Source: Didymodactylos carnosus (taxonomy: Eukaryota; Rotifera; Eurotatoria; Philodinida; Philodinidae). From it: a stretch of DNA of 25,318 bases. Positions 1 through 9,493 of this stretch are shown piece after piece. How positions within the stretch are numbered: the first letter of the stretch is position 1; the number at the start of each line of letters is the position of its first letter. The stretch covers positions 1-25,318 of the forward strand of contig CAJNOQ010002263.1 of NCBI GenBank assembly GCA_905250885.1. The letters run 5' to 3'. The notes below the pieces were generated by a model. That model did not search any database. It saw only the letters and a list, made by a program, of their open reading frames with translations, and was not told the origin of the DNA. Position numbers and translations under genes: made by a program.

Positions 1-2620
1 TGGAAAAATTAAAGAAAAATATGTCTGAATGTTTCTTTCTATCGAATTTTTCCACTGAGTCCCTTAGAAACTCATACTAAGTTAGTATACCAGACTAAAA
101 AAGGAAGTTCGGAAAAACAACAAAAAAATACAAAATTCATGGCGTTACACCCGTATGTCCCTTCCAAAGGACATCATGTATCCACGCAGCACAGCAACAT
201 TACTTAAGTCCAGACATAACAAGGATGTACCGAAGAGCTGTAAGCTTCAATCCAGTAGTTATTTCAGCTGCAGCTATAATAAAAGTGTCCTCGGGTGTAA
301 AGGGTTAATAAAATACGAAATTAAAGTATCTTCCCTTTTAATCGAATTCACCAGAGTAAGATTAATATTTACACTCTCGCGAGGATCAGCAAGTGCAGTC
401 AGAAAGGAAGGAAGATTGTATAAAATTGAAAATTTTTATCCGATTTTTTTCAGATTTTGTTCATCTAGAACATTACGTTTTTGTTTTGTTAAAACTTGGA
501 AATTTCACGTTTCATTTTTTGCTGCCTCTTGCGCAAGCAAATTGAGGCCAGTTTTTTTCAATATCTATGCTGAAAACTGCTGGCAGTATGCTATTGGGTA
601 CACCTAGTACAACAGTTTGATAAATTTCCTTCATTTGTCAATAAAATATTTTCCTTATAGTGACGTACGCATACATTTTCAGGGATCCTAGATCAAATCA
701 CTATTCTCTAAAATAGCCTAATTATACGTAAAATAGAATAGAGAATCTAAATTTACAAAAGAACATTATCAAAACAGAAAGTTGACCGACTGTTAGATTC
801 ACTAACGATGAGCTCATTTTAACTTGATTTTAAACGATTTAGAAGATATCTAAAAGTAGAAAAATGTCGAGAGCTGTCAAAAACACGTCGTCATTGTTTA
901 TTTACAGTACACTAGTCTCAATCTCTGACTTCTTGACAAAGTTTAAGGTTCTCCATCATCACTATTTGAGCACACTTTTGATTAACGGCTAAACTACATT
1001 ACTGTCTTAGAATTCAGCAACGATTCAACTTGTGTCTTTAAAACTTGAACAAAAAACATAGTTTAATTTAATAAATATTATTCAATAATCAAGAAGTATA
1101 AAATAGAAGATCTTCTATTACTATTTTTTCAGAGATCTCGCCAAGAAAAACCAGTACCTGAAAAGTGAGTTTCCTAAATCTTCTCTTTCGTATGTCCAAG
1201 AAAACATCAAATTTCGTTGAGTATATAAATTTTTACAATGTAGTAATCAGTATTGAAGACCTTTAAAGGATACTTTTCTACTCTGCTGTCGAGTCAGTCA
1301 ACATTCTAGACAAAATTCTATGCATTTCCAGTCTGTTTCCTATATTTATATATTTAGGATCTCGTAAACTTCCTAGCAGGAGCTTAGACGCTAAAATCCT
1401 GCTAGGATTTCACTTAGATTTGTCCGAGATTCTAACATAAACTTTATAAATTCTACAACTTTCGGTTATCTCTATTAGCATTCTATAGAATTTTATTAGC
1501 ATCCTGAAGCGAAATACTAGTAGATTTGTGGTAGGATATATCTAGGATTCTGTCAGGAAATTCATAGATCTCGTTCTGCAGCAGAAAATAAGTTAAACGT
1601 TATTGACCAATATCCGATGAAATTTGATGTGTTCTAGGAGAATTAAGAATAAGAAAGAATTTTTAGATCAACGTAAGATTCTGTTTATGTAAAATAAGAC
1701 TACAAGACCAATCTGACTATTTATGTAATATATACTTCGATTTTCTAAAAAAATTCAAGATATATTCTTGACAAAAGTCCTTATACTAGTCTGATATCAG
1801 ACATTTCTATGCTTCGAAAAAAGATAAAACTTGTTTATTTTGCGACATACTATGAGAATCTTAAATGATGAACTTTTATTCGATAACTCTAAATAAAGAA
1901 GATATGTATTTTATAATAATGCACGTGTACATTGATTACTATTTACTTAGACATCGTAACGGTATTATACATTGCTGTATACGATTAGATAACAAAATGT
2001 AGAACATTGTTTACGTATTATTCTTGATCAGTTCGAATTAAACAAAGAGAAAAATTTTGTTCTCGCAACTGGTTTGTATTATCCCGTTAAGTGAGAATAT
2101 GTTTTTTTTATTCCCACGAATATGAAAGACAACAAAGAAAGAAATCTTACATCCTTTCGACATGTAAACGCGCATTGAACAAAAATGTTGACATTTCTAT
2201 TCACCTTTTTCTTTTTTTTTGAACACTACTCCATTGTATGCGTATGTGTAAGCCGAGACAAACAAAAGTTAGTCCAAAAGAAAACAAATTGCGATGGTGG
2301 GTATGCAATTAATTAAATGTGTACAATTCACTTATGTTCAAAGTAGAAATGATAAATACTAAAATGTTGAATAAAACATAGTTAATTGTGTGAGGAAAAA
2401 ATTAGTGGTCAAAAGAAACGAAAAACATTCCTTTCTTTTAATTTTAACTGTAAATTATTTAATGTAAATTCAAACGAGGTACAAATTAATAATTTCATTA
2501 TCATCAAGATATTGTTGATGTGTAAAACGTAGCAATCAAGAAAATATCAAAAATCTTTTCTTCAGTTTTATTATTTGTGCATTTATTTGTATGCTCCTGT
2601 AGGAATAGTATGGATGAGCT
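1..2620. other. Gene-poor region with one unassigned ORF
   Basis: An ATG-started 150-codon plus-strand ORF lies at 155-607. It has no signal peptide, no motif I recognise and no clear splice partners. It is Ser, Lys, Arg and Phe rich and may be chance or the decayed inside of an old repeat. A 10-bp hairpin stem sits at 1372-1381 and 1397-1406 (CCTAGCAGGA and its complement). From about 610 to 2620 I see only AT-rich DNA. The end of this stretch should hold the promoter and 5' UTR of the chitin-binding gene, but no core promoter motif stands out. Confidence 0.35.
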
Positions 2621-4937
2621 ATGAGAAATGAATGGTGTATTATATACTTAATTGGTAAGTTTGTCTATCTTCAACTGCTTAAATTCGTCGTATTGTACGA
2701 TGAGTGGTTATTTTTTCATTCATAATATTTTTCTTTTATTTATTAGTAATCATTTGTGTCATTCATGTTTATGAAAGTAAAACCTTCAATGAATTATTAC
2801 ATAAATATAGTTTTAATTTTACAACTGCAAAATCGCTCAGAACTGTGAACAACACAATATTATTGAGGCAAAAATCAAGTAAAAACTTGACATTATTAAA
2901 ATTATTAGTATCAACGAATGAACCATACAATCAAATACAATATATTGAAACGCCGATTAATTCAGCAACAACGATATCGACCAAGTGGAATACGCAAATT
3001 ACTTCAACTTATTTGGAACGCAATCAAACAGAAAACACTCAAAACACTTACACGAGTAGTGCACCAATAGTGACAAAACCAAATTCATATATATTAAATG
3101 AAGACGATTATTCAGATGAAGAACTTAATGACGGAGAAGGAAAACGAGTTAAACGAGCTTTCACTTGCAAAGGTAATACCATGTTCAATGATACATTCGA
3201 ATTGTAATAGTCTTCTTTTTATTCAGTTGACGGCTATTTTCCAGATTACAACAACTGTCGAATCTATCATATGTGCAACGCTGGTATAGATACAGCCGTT
3301 GTATGCGGAGAAGGAACAGCTTGGGATCCAGAGAAGAAAAATTGTGGCTGGACCAATACTGTTGAATGTAGAAATGGCATAAGAAAATGGGAAAAAATTA
3401 CTGACATACGAGGAAGTGTGTAGAGACAAAAATAGTCTGATTACATCCTCTAAATAAATAGTATTATTTTAGTGACATTGTTTTCGACTGATCCAGCGCG
3501 TGCATGGCGAAACAAAAAGAAGTCAACAACAAAGCGGACAGCATTAAAAGTTGATAGTAATTATACGTGCGAATATGATAGCGAAGGATATTTTCCTGAT
3601 CCAAAGTACTGTCATGTTTATCATTATTGTGCTGTGGGTAAGATTGTTATATACTATGTTGAAAATATCCGATATTATTTATCTAATTATCTTTATTTTA
3701 GGTGTACACATGCCAATAGCATGTGGTGAGGGTTTATGGTATAGTACAAAAGATGATGGATGTGTTTGGCCAAAAGATTCAGACTGTAGGAAATCGAACT
3801 TTACAATTTAATTTAATTTAATTCAAACATTCACCATGTTTTTCATATATTTAAGGTAAAGCAGGTCACTTGTATACGTCATCAACGTTACCAAGTGTAA
3901 GTGAGGGAAATTATACGTTACCAAATCGGCGTCCTGGAAATATTTATTCGACCATTGAATGTCCAAAAGGCGTATCAAAATATTTCGAAGATCCGTATGA
4001 TTGTGCAGCATATCATTTTTGCAATGGTATGTTCTTCACTATCAAAGAAGAAAAACCCGTCAGAGTTTCTTTCTAGGTGGTAAAGATACTGTTATGTTAT
4101 GTGAACCCGGACTCTACTATCATAAAGGTAAAATAAAAGTCAATCATAAAATAATTTCACTAACTTGGGTAGATATGGTTTTTTCAAAGGCCATAACACA
4201 TGTGATTGGAAAAAGAATGTTCCTGAATGTAAGTAAACTAGTACATTATTTTCGCGTTGTTGTTGACATGGATACAAAGCCTAATAGAACTGATAATTAT
4301 TTTTCAGGCGAAAATCGATGTCCGGCAAGCGGACAACGAATGAGGTTTGTTGATCCCTCAAGTTGTTGCCAATATTTCGAGTGTATAACTGGTCAATTGA
4401 AAGAACAAATTTGTCCGCCTTATAAATTATTTTCAACATTATCGAAAAGTTGTGAAAGCTATCAAGTTGTTGTATGTGGAACGCGTACAGAGTGTATCGT
4501 GCCGTGTAAGTGAAATGCATGCACATATACCAAATGGATCTAAAGAAGGAAAAAGATCTTTGTGGACTTTATTTATTTAGGTGATTATGATCATAGTCCA
4601 TTATGCGCATTCAAACCAGTTTGCAAAGACTTATTAGATGGTCATTATATCGATAAATATCGTCCATCGTGTCAGTTTCATTATACATGTTTGGATAAAC
4701 GTACACATAATTATACAGCGTGTGAATATGGTTATCGTTTCAGTGAAGACAAAAAACAATGTCTTTTAGCGAAAAATGTTAAATGTTCAAGTAATTGTAG
4801 CATTACAAATTTCTCTTTCGATTAAATAAAATAATTTTAATTTTCTTTTTTTAGGTAACTCACTCAAATACGCATTTCCTGTTCTCATTCTATTTGCTTT
4901 TATTTCTCACAAAATATTCATGGAGTTCGATCACTAA
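2621..4937 (+). CDS. Secreted/surface protein with five CBM14 (peritrophin-A) chitin-binding domains
   Basis: Eleven exons: 2621-2654, 2705-3172, 3227-3415, 3473-3637, 3702-3785, 3856-4026, 4077-4127, 4190-4228, 4308-4505, 4581-4790, 4855-4937, giving 563 residues. The first exon plus the start of exon 2 encode a long hydrophobic N-terminus (about residues 7-32), a signal peptide or signal anchor. A Ser/Thr/Asn-rich region with many N-glycosylation sequons follows, then a furin-type site R159-V-K-R162. Five six-cysteine-type domains follow at about 166-215, 263-314, 349-401, 405-463 and 481-535. The first three show the CBM14 pattern clearly (YFPD, NC, YHMC, CGEG, C-W, EC); the fourth and fifth are more diverged. 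The tail (about 542-555) is a short hydrophobic stretch after SSNS and could be a GPI signal or membrane anchor. CBM14 domains bind chitin in cuticle, peritrophic or mucus layers; binding here is inferred. Exon 1 is the least certain part. The acceptor before exon 2 lacks a pyrimidine tract, but exon 2 has an in-frame stop just upstream and no ATG near its start. Confidence 0.85.
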
Positions 4938-4985
4938 TAACTATATTTTCTTTTCTTTTATTTGTTCTTTAACCATTTGTTATCG

Positions 4986-4991
4986 AATAAA
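4986..4991 (+). terminator. Probable polyadenylation signal of the CBM14 gene
   Basis: An AATAAA hexamer lies 48 bp after the stop codon, a normal distance for a short 3' UTR. It is the first canonical signal after the gene. Assignment is by position only. Confidence 0.5.
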
Positions 4992-6207
4992 ACTTATTTA
5001 TCTAGTAGAGAGCATCAAACGACATAAAGTTTTCTCGCTCTTAAACCAGAGTTATCTTCTTTGTTTCATTAGATATCTGTCCTTACTTCCTTCCTTAATC
5101 TTAAACTGTAAATGTAAGTATGTTTATCAGAGAAAAGAAAAAGAATATTAGACTAGGCTGACATCTTTGTTGCTCTTCAGAAAACTGGAATGCTAGGAAG
5201 TTCCAGAATTTGATAGTTGTTAGACTGATGTAAGAGTAAAAAGAAAAGTAATATTAAAAAACATGACGAGAAACAGAAGAAAAAAGAGACTATATGCATG
5301 AGTTAGTTACATGATAACTTATCATGTAATCTTCCCTTGAAGGGACGATGAGGATACGGAGTATGCATTGATACGTGCAGACATGCTAGCTGATCTCTCT
5401 ATCGGCAGTGGTGACATGAATTTCGAAAAATATTCTCCACCTTTAACGATGACGACGAGTAAGCTAAAAAACGGTATGCATCTTTTGATGGAGTATTAAA
5501 CCAAAATTCTTTGAAAATCTCATCCGGAAACCTCTTCATATATTCTAGGTACTAGGGTAGAGAAATTGGACTACAAAATACGACCACTCCCAGCATTTCA
5601 TGACCTTCCTACAAAAAGCTATCAGTTCTTCAAGCTTTTCCTTCAAAGCCTGAAAAACACTCAGTTTTTTAGTTTCATAAAGTTTTGTTTTCTATACATT
5701 GAAATTTTTTCTTACACATAGTCTGATAGAAACACGTGTTCTCTTCACAATGAGACGTCTTTTAGAATTTTCCGATCAGTTTTCATCGAAATATAAGTAC
5801 CGCGGCAACTACTCTGAAAAAAGTGACGTGTGTACAAAATGTGTTTTTCTCAATATGTGCATTTTTCGATAGTCCCTTCAATCCAGTCACATTATGATCC
5901 CTCGAAAAAATGATTCGATCGAGATAGATATAGATATCTCAGGTTTATTTTCTTTCTTAAGCGTTTTCCGTTTCAACTTTCGATGTGAGCCACTATACAT
6001 GTTCTATCTACCGTCAGTCATCCTATGTTTTCTTATATATAATACAACTTTTGGTATCATTCTGAAAACAAACTCGATTTATACCGTTTTATAGCAACAT
6101 AAGACGTAGAATATTTCTTTCTAACGTGACTGATGATAATATAAATGTGCTTTTCTTTTACAAAAGTTTTTATCAATATAGATAATACTGTTATTTTCTT
6201 ATTGAAA

Positions 6208-6251
6208 CTAAATTCACTATAGTGAATTTAGTGAGACACTATAGTGTCTCA
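6208..6251. repeat. Two abutting perfect palindromes with the same core
   Basis: Positions 6208-6231 form a perfect 24-base palindrome with half CTAAATTCACTA. Positions 6232-6251 form a perfect 20-base palindrome with half TGAGACACTA. Both are centred on CACTATAGTG, and the junction itself contains TAGTG-AGA-CACTA, so three overlapping hairpins are possible. The origin is unknown. Confidence 0.8.
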
Positions 6252-6343
6252 TGATTCGAGGTGAGGGTGAGAGCATCAACGATGACATACTAAGATTTCC
6301 CTGCTTGTTAATTCATTCAAATAAAAGCTTTATCCTTTATTTT

Positions 6344-6376
6344 ATCTTTATTTTTTAAAAATAAATGATCCATTTA
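6344..6376 (+). repeat. 33-bp dispersed repeat, copy 1
   Basis: Identical to 7815-7847 except for one base. It runs from ATCTTTATTTTTTAAA to the CATTTA end. The two copies lie on either side of the 881-bp Tc1/mariner-like element but are not at its ends. Confidence 0.6.
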
Positions 6377-6797
6377 CAATAGGGGAGCGTCCGACATTAC
6401 TCGCATCATCACAGGCAAATTTTAGCTAAATTGAACCTGTGGAGAAAGAAGAAGGATTTTTTCCTTTCGAGGAGGGTAAGGGTGAGAGATGAGGGTGTAC
6501 CAGTGATATGCTCTCTATAATAATATAAAATACAATGGTACTACATTTACAGATTTTGGTAGAAAATGGAAACTGTTCTATTTATGTTTAGATAATATCT
6601 CCGAAGAAATAATATGATATACCTGATGAGCTGATTATTCCTCTTCAGAATAAGTGGTTTTAAGTCATGATGAATTACTCAGATCGACTAAACTAACCTA
6701 GCTCGAGAAAAGAAGATTGAATAGAATAAGCGCAGCGAGTTCCGAAAAAAAAATCATGGCCGCAGGAAAATAATACCAACCATTTGTTTCATCTTTA

Positions 6798-7678
6798 CAG
6801 GTCGTTCAATTTATTTTGAAACGATTTGCATGCAGTTTTTCTTTACAAATCGTTTCAGAAAAAAAATCCTTACTATGCCAAACGATAGACAATTTAATTC
6901 TCTACAAGATTGTATATTCATTTTTAAGATTCATCTTTGATATTTGACACAGTAAGTCTAACAGGAAAAGCTCCAAACTTCTCAAGTGCATCTTCAAGAA
7001 ATCGATTTTTTGCGCAAAACCTCGCTAAAAATCACTTATTCAACAAAACAAGGTATACCGAAAAATTCAGCAAGAAATTTTCTATAATATTATGTGTTTT
7101 TTAATGACAAACAATGATTTTTTTTAGATGAAATCAGAGCGATCTCCAAGAAAGATCATTTTCTCCGATTTTTCGTCCGTCTTAGCAACAACCAGTATTC
7201 CCTAGTTTTTCTGGTAAAAACAGTAGCAGATTTATTTGTAAGTTACACAGTCTAATCGAGCGCAAAATTCTGCATTTTTTGGTCTATAACTTCGGTGGAC
7301 TTGGAAGTTTATGTGTTAAAGCCACTAGCAATTGAAATAAATTTCCTTCAAGTAAACGCTTTTGTAAAGTATGGAATTCTTCACAATTTAACTGTAATAA
7401 AATTATATTCAGATCCTTTTGTACTCATTACAAGCAATTAAAAAAAGAGAGCAGTTTGCACTTTAAAAATGCGTGGTACAGTTAAAAAATTTGGAGTTTT
7501 TCCTGTTAGACTTACTGTGCCAAAGATGAATCTTATAAATGAATATACAATCTTGTAGAAAATTTGGTTTTAAAATCTTTAAATTGTCTATCGTTTGGTA
7601 CAGTAAGGAATCTTTTTTTGAAACGATTTGTAAAGAAAAACTGCATGCAAATCGTTTCAAAATAAATTGAACAACCTG
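6798..7678. mobile_element. Non-autonomous Tc1/mariner-like element with ~185-bp terminal inverted repeats
   Basis: The ends are mirror copies: CAGGTCGTTCAATTTATTTT at the left and the complement of CAGGTTGTTCAATTTATTTT at the right. The match continues for about 185 bp (roughly 6798-6981 against 7493-7678) with about 90% identity and an indel of about 20 bp. TA flanks both ends (6796-6797 and 7679-7680), the target duplication of the Tc1/mariner superfamily, and the AGGTTGTTCAAT-type terminus resembles mariner ends. Each arm also folds on itself (GAAACGATTTG and CAAATCGTTTC about 17 bases apart), giving a two-level hairpin. The roughly 510-bp interior has no transposase ORF, so mobility would need an enzyme supplied from elsewhere. 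Confidence 0.8.
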
Positions 7679-7814
7679 TAGTTTTGGAATTATGATTACA
7701 GTCCAGGTGTTTTCAATCAGAAATATCTTCTAAATAAAGTGCTTGGTCTGAATAATAACAAATTCTGTGATCTTAGAACATTCCATATCTACTGCATATA
7801 TTCCATAAAATAAA

Positions 7815-7847
7815 ATCTTTATTTTTTAAAAATAAATGATACATTTA
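7815..7847 (+). repeat. 33-bp dispersed repeat, copy 2, inside a larger near-palindrome
   Basis: One mismatch to 6344-6376. Here the sequence continues into its own inverted copy (AAAAATAAATG, two bases, CATTTATTTTT). Outer ATCTTTAT and ATAAAGAT give an imperfect palindrome over about 7815-7866. Copy 1 may therefore be half of the same element. Confidence 0.55.
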
Positions 7848-7989
7848 TTTTTATTTTATAAAGATAAATTTTTTTTCATTTATTTATATTTATCCATTAT
7901 TATAAATGAACAATAAAACTAAACTAATACCCCTAGTACAACGAATCCGGAATGATTATTGGGATTCGACCATCGTGCTCAAAAATATA

Positions 7990-8145
7990 GATGTTCGGTT
8001 CTCGGCTCTCATTAAGAACCGAAACCGCGGTTCTCTTATTTTCGGTTCTTCATCGGGAATTGGAACAGGGCTACCGACTCTGACAATGGAACCGAAACCG
8101 CGGTTTCTTAGACGGTTCCTTTTTTGCGGAACCGAGACTTTTTGA
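7990..8145. repeat. AACCG/CGGTT repeat cluster
   Basis: A short GC-richer island in AT-rich DNA. The motif GAACCGAAACCGCGGTT occurs at about 8016 and again, as GGAACCGAAACCGCGGTT, at 8088. Each holds the palindrome AACCGCGGTT. More CGGTTC and GAACCG copies lie around them on both strands. The dense short subterminal-type repeats resemble the inside of a hAT-type MITE, but I could not define ends or a target duplication. Confidence 0.55.
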
Positions 8146-8432
8146 CTTGCATTTCTTTTACCTTTTAAATGAAGTAACTTTGTACATCAAAATCATATTC
8201 GGGAAAATAATACTAGATTTCAGCGACATCTGTAATTCCATAGAGATTATATCATTCTTCTTATGCAGTCTCTTAAGATGAGTGGTATGACTCAGTAACT
8301 CATTATAATATGTTTCTGCTGTGAATTTCGGAACAATATATTGGTGTATTTATGTGTAAAGGCACAAGTGATCAACAAATGTGTGTTACTTTATTGAAAA
8401 ATTTATTTATGATAGATGATGGATTGAAGTTA

Positions 8433-8850
8433 GGCTATGTTCACACTACAAATTTTTAAGAGTTAGCTGTGAGTTAACTCGAAGTTAACCTCGACGGCGT
8501 TCATATCTAAATCTTTAATACATCACTAAGATTTTGATATTTTCCCTAAAATTGTGCTGCTTGCTGGCTTCAGCACTCTCAAAGGTTGCGGCTTGCTAAA
8601 CAGCCGACCGGTTTAAATTCACGATCTACAGTTACCTTTCTAAGCTCAAACAGAAAAATTCAGTCGAGAGTCAGATGTTTGTCTCCACAGAATTGGCGTT
8701 ACCTCCTTTGTCTAATGGAGCCATATTATTGGTTACTGAGCTCATTTACGATTGGAAGATTAAAGTTAAATGATGTCGAAGACGAGCTAACTCCGAGTTA
8801 ACAATCAGCTTTCTTAACACTGAGCTAATTTTGCTAGTATGAACATGACC
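8433..8850. mobile_element. 418-bp PIF/Harbinger-like MITE
   Basis: TTA at 8430-8432 and 8851-8853 flanks an element whose ends are inverted copies: GGCTATGTTCACACTA at the left against GGTCATGTTCATACTA read inward from the right. Further inverted matches follow inside (GTTAGCTGTGAGTTAAC and GAGTTAAC at the left, GTTAACTCGGAGTTAGCTC read inward from the right). A 3-bp TWA target duplication and GG-starting termini are typical of PIF/Harbinger elements. It has no transposase, and its short ORF at 8586-8801 is not recognisable. Confidence 0.75.
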
Positions 8851-9493
8851 TTAGTGATTTTATTATGACTACAGGTCAATGAGAGTGGAAAGATGCCCTC
8901 AATTTGACAGCGTATTCGACGTCTATAAGTGTCATAAATAGTCTAACTATAAGTGCGACTGTGGCTGAACTACTTTAGAGAAAGCTTGTACACATGAAAT
9001 GCGTAATCATAGATGTGCAATTATCAAATTACTAACATTCCTGGTTTCTTTTTACTAACAGAATTGACAGTATGTGGTTCGTATCACTGTCTGTATTTTG
9101 GAAACTAAAGAAAATCCTTTCTTAATGTACCATTATCGCTTGAGTTTATTTTTACTGTACCGTTCTGATTTTGCGATCAGAAAGCAATCTTTCTGTAAGT
9201 AATCGAAAGAAAGGTAGACGTAGGGAACAAACGTTGAAAAGATACGGCATCGTACTAAACATCTATCTTATCTGCCTCAGGAAAGCTGAAATGATACAGA
9301 AACGAGATTGTAAAAAAGATAGAGATTCTCTCTTTATGTGCGCAAGAACTGGATTATCAGCTAGACTTTGCATAACAGATCTGTTCCTTTCGTCTAATTT
9401 TTTCTGCCGACGCAAAGTTTGTCTAATGACTAAAGTAAAATCATTGACTAAAAAATAATTAATTCGTATTTGCTTTCTTGTAGATACGAAATA
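8851..9493. other. Upstream region of the LUC7-like gene
   Basis: No separate gene is supported. The start of the LUC7-like transcript should lie here. A good acceptor (TTTGCTTTCTTGTAG, ending at 9483) sits 10 bp before the start codon, and a GTAAGT donor lies at 9195. A 5' UTR intron at 9195-9483, or a trans-splicing acceptor, is therefore possible. Confidence 0.4.

Larger units (their letters stand above)
4938..6797. other. Intergenic region without a recognisable gene
   Basis: Only short ORFs with no recognisable protein occur here. Local structures include a near-perfect palindrome at 5307-5329 (two 11-base arms TTACATGATAA around one base), the double palindrome at 6208-6251 listed separately, and an imperfect 32-base palindrome at 6410-6441 starting CACAGG. 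Similar GGTGAGGGTGAGAG and GGTAAGGGTGAGAG motifs occur near 6260 and 6475. The region looks like accumulated repeat debris next to the transposon cluster. Confidence 0.5.

Noticed and set aside
7463..7660. Minus-strand 65-codon ORF
   Set aside because: It lies almost entirely in the right inverted repeat of the Tc1/mariner-like element and has no transposase motif (no DDE/D context).
7906..8145. 79-codon ORF
   Set aside because: It is produced by the AACCG repeat island; the repeated peptide pattern follows the DNA repeat.
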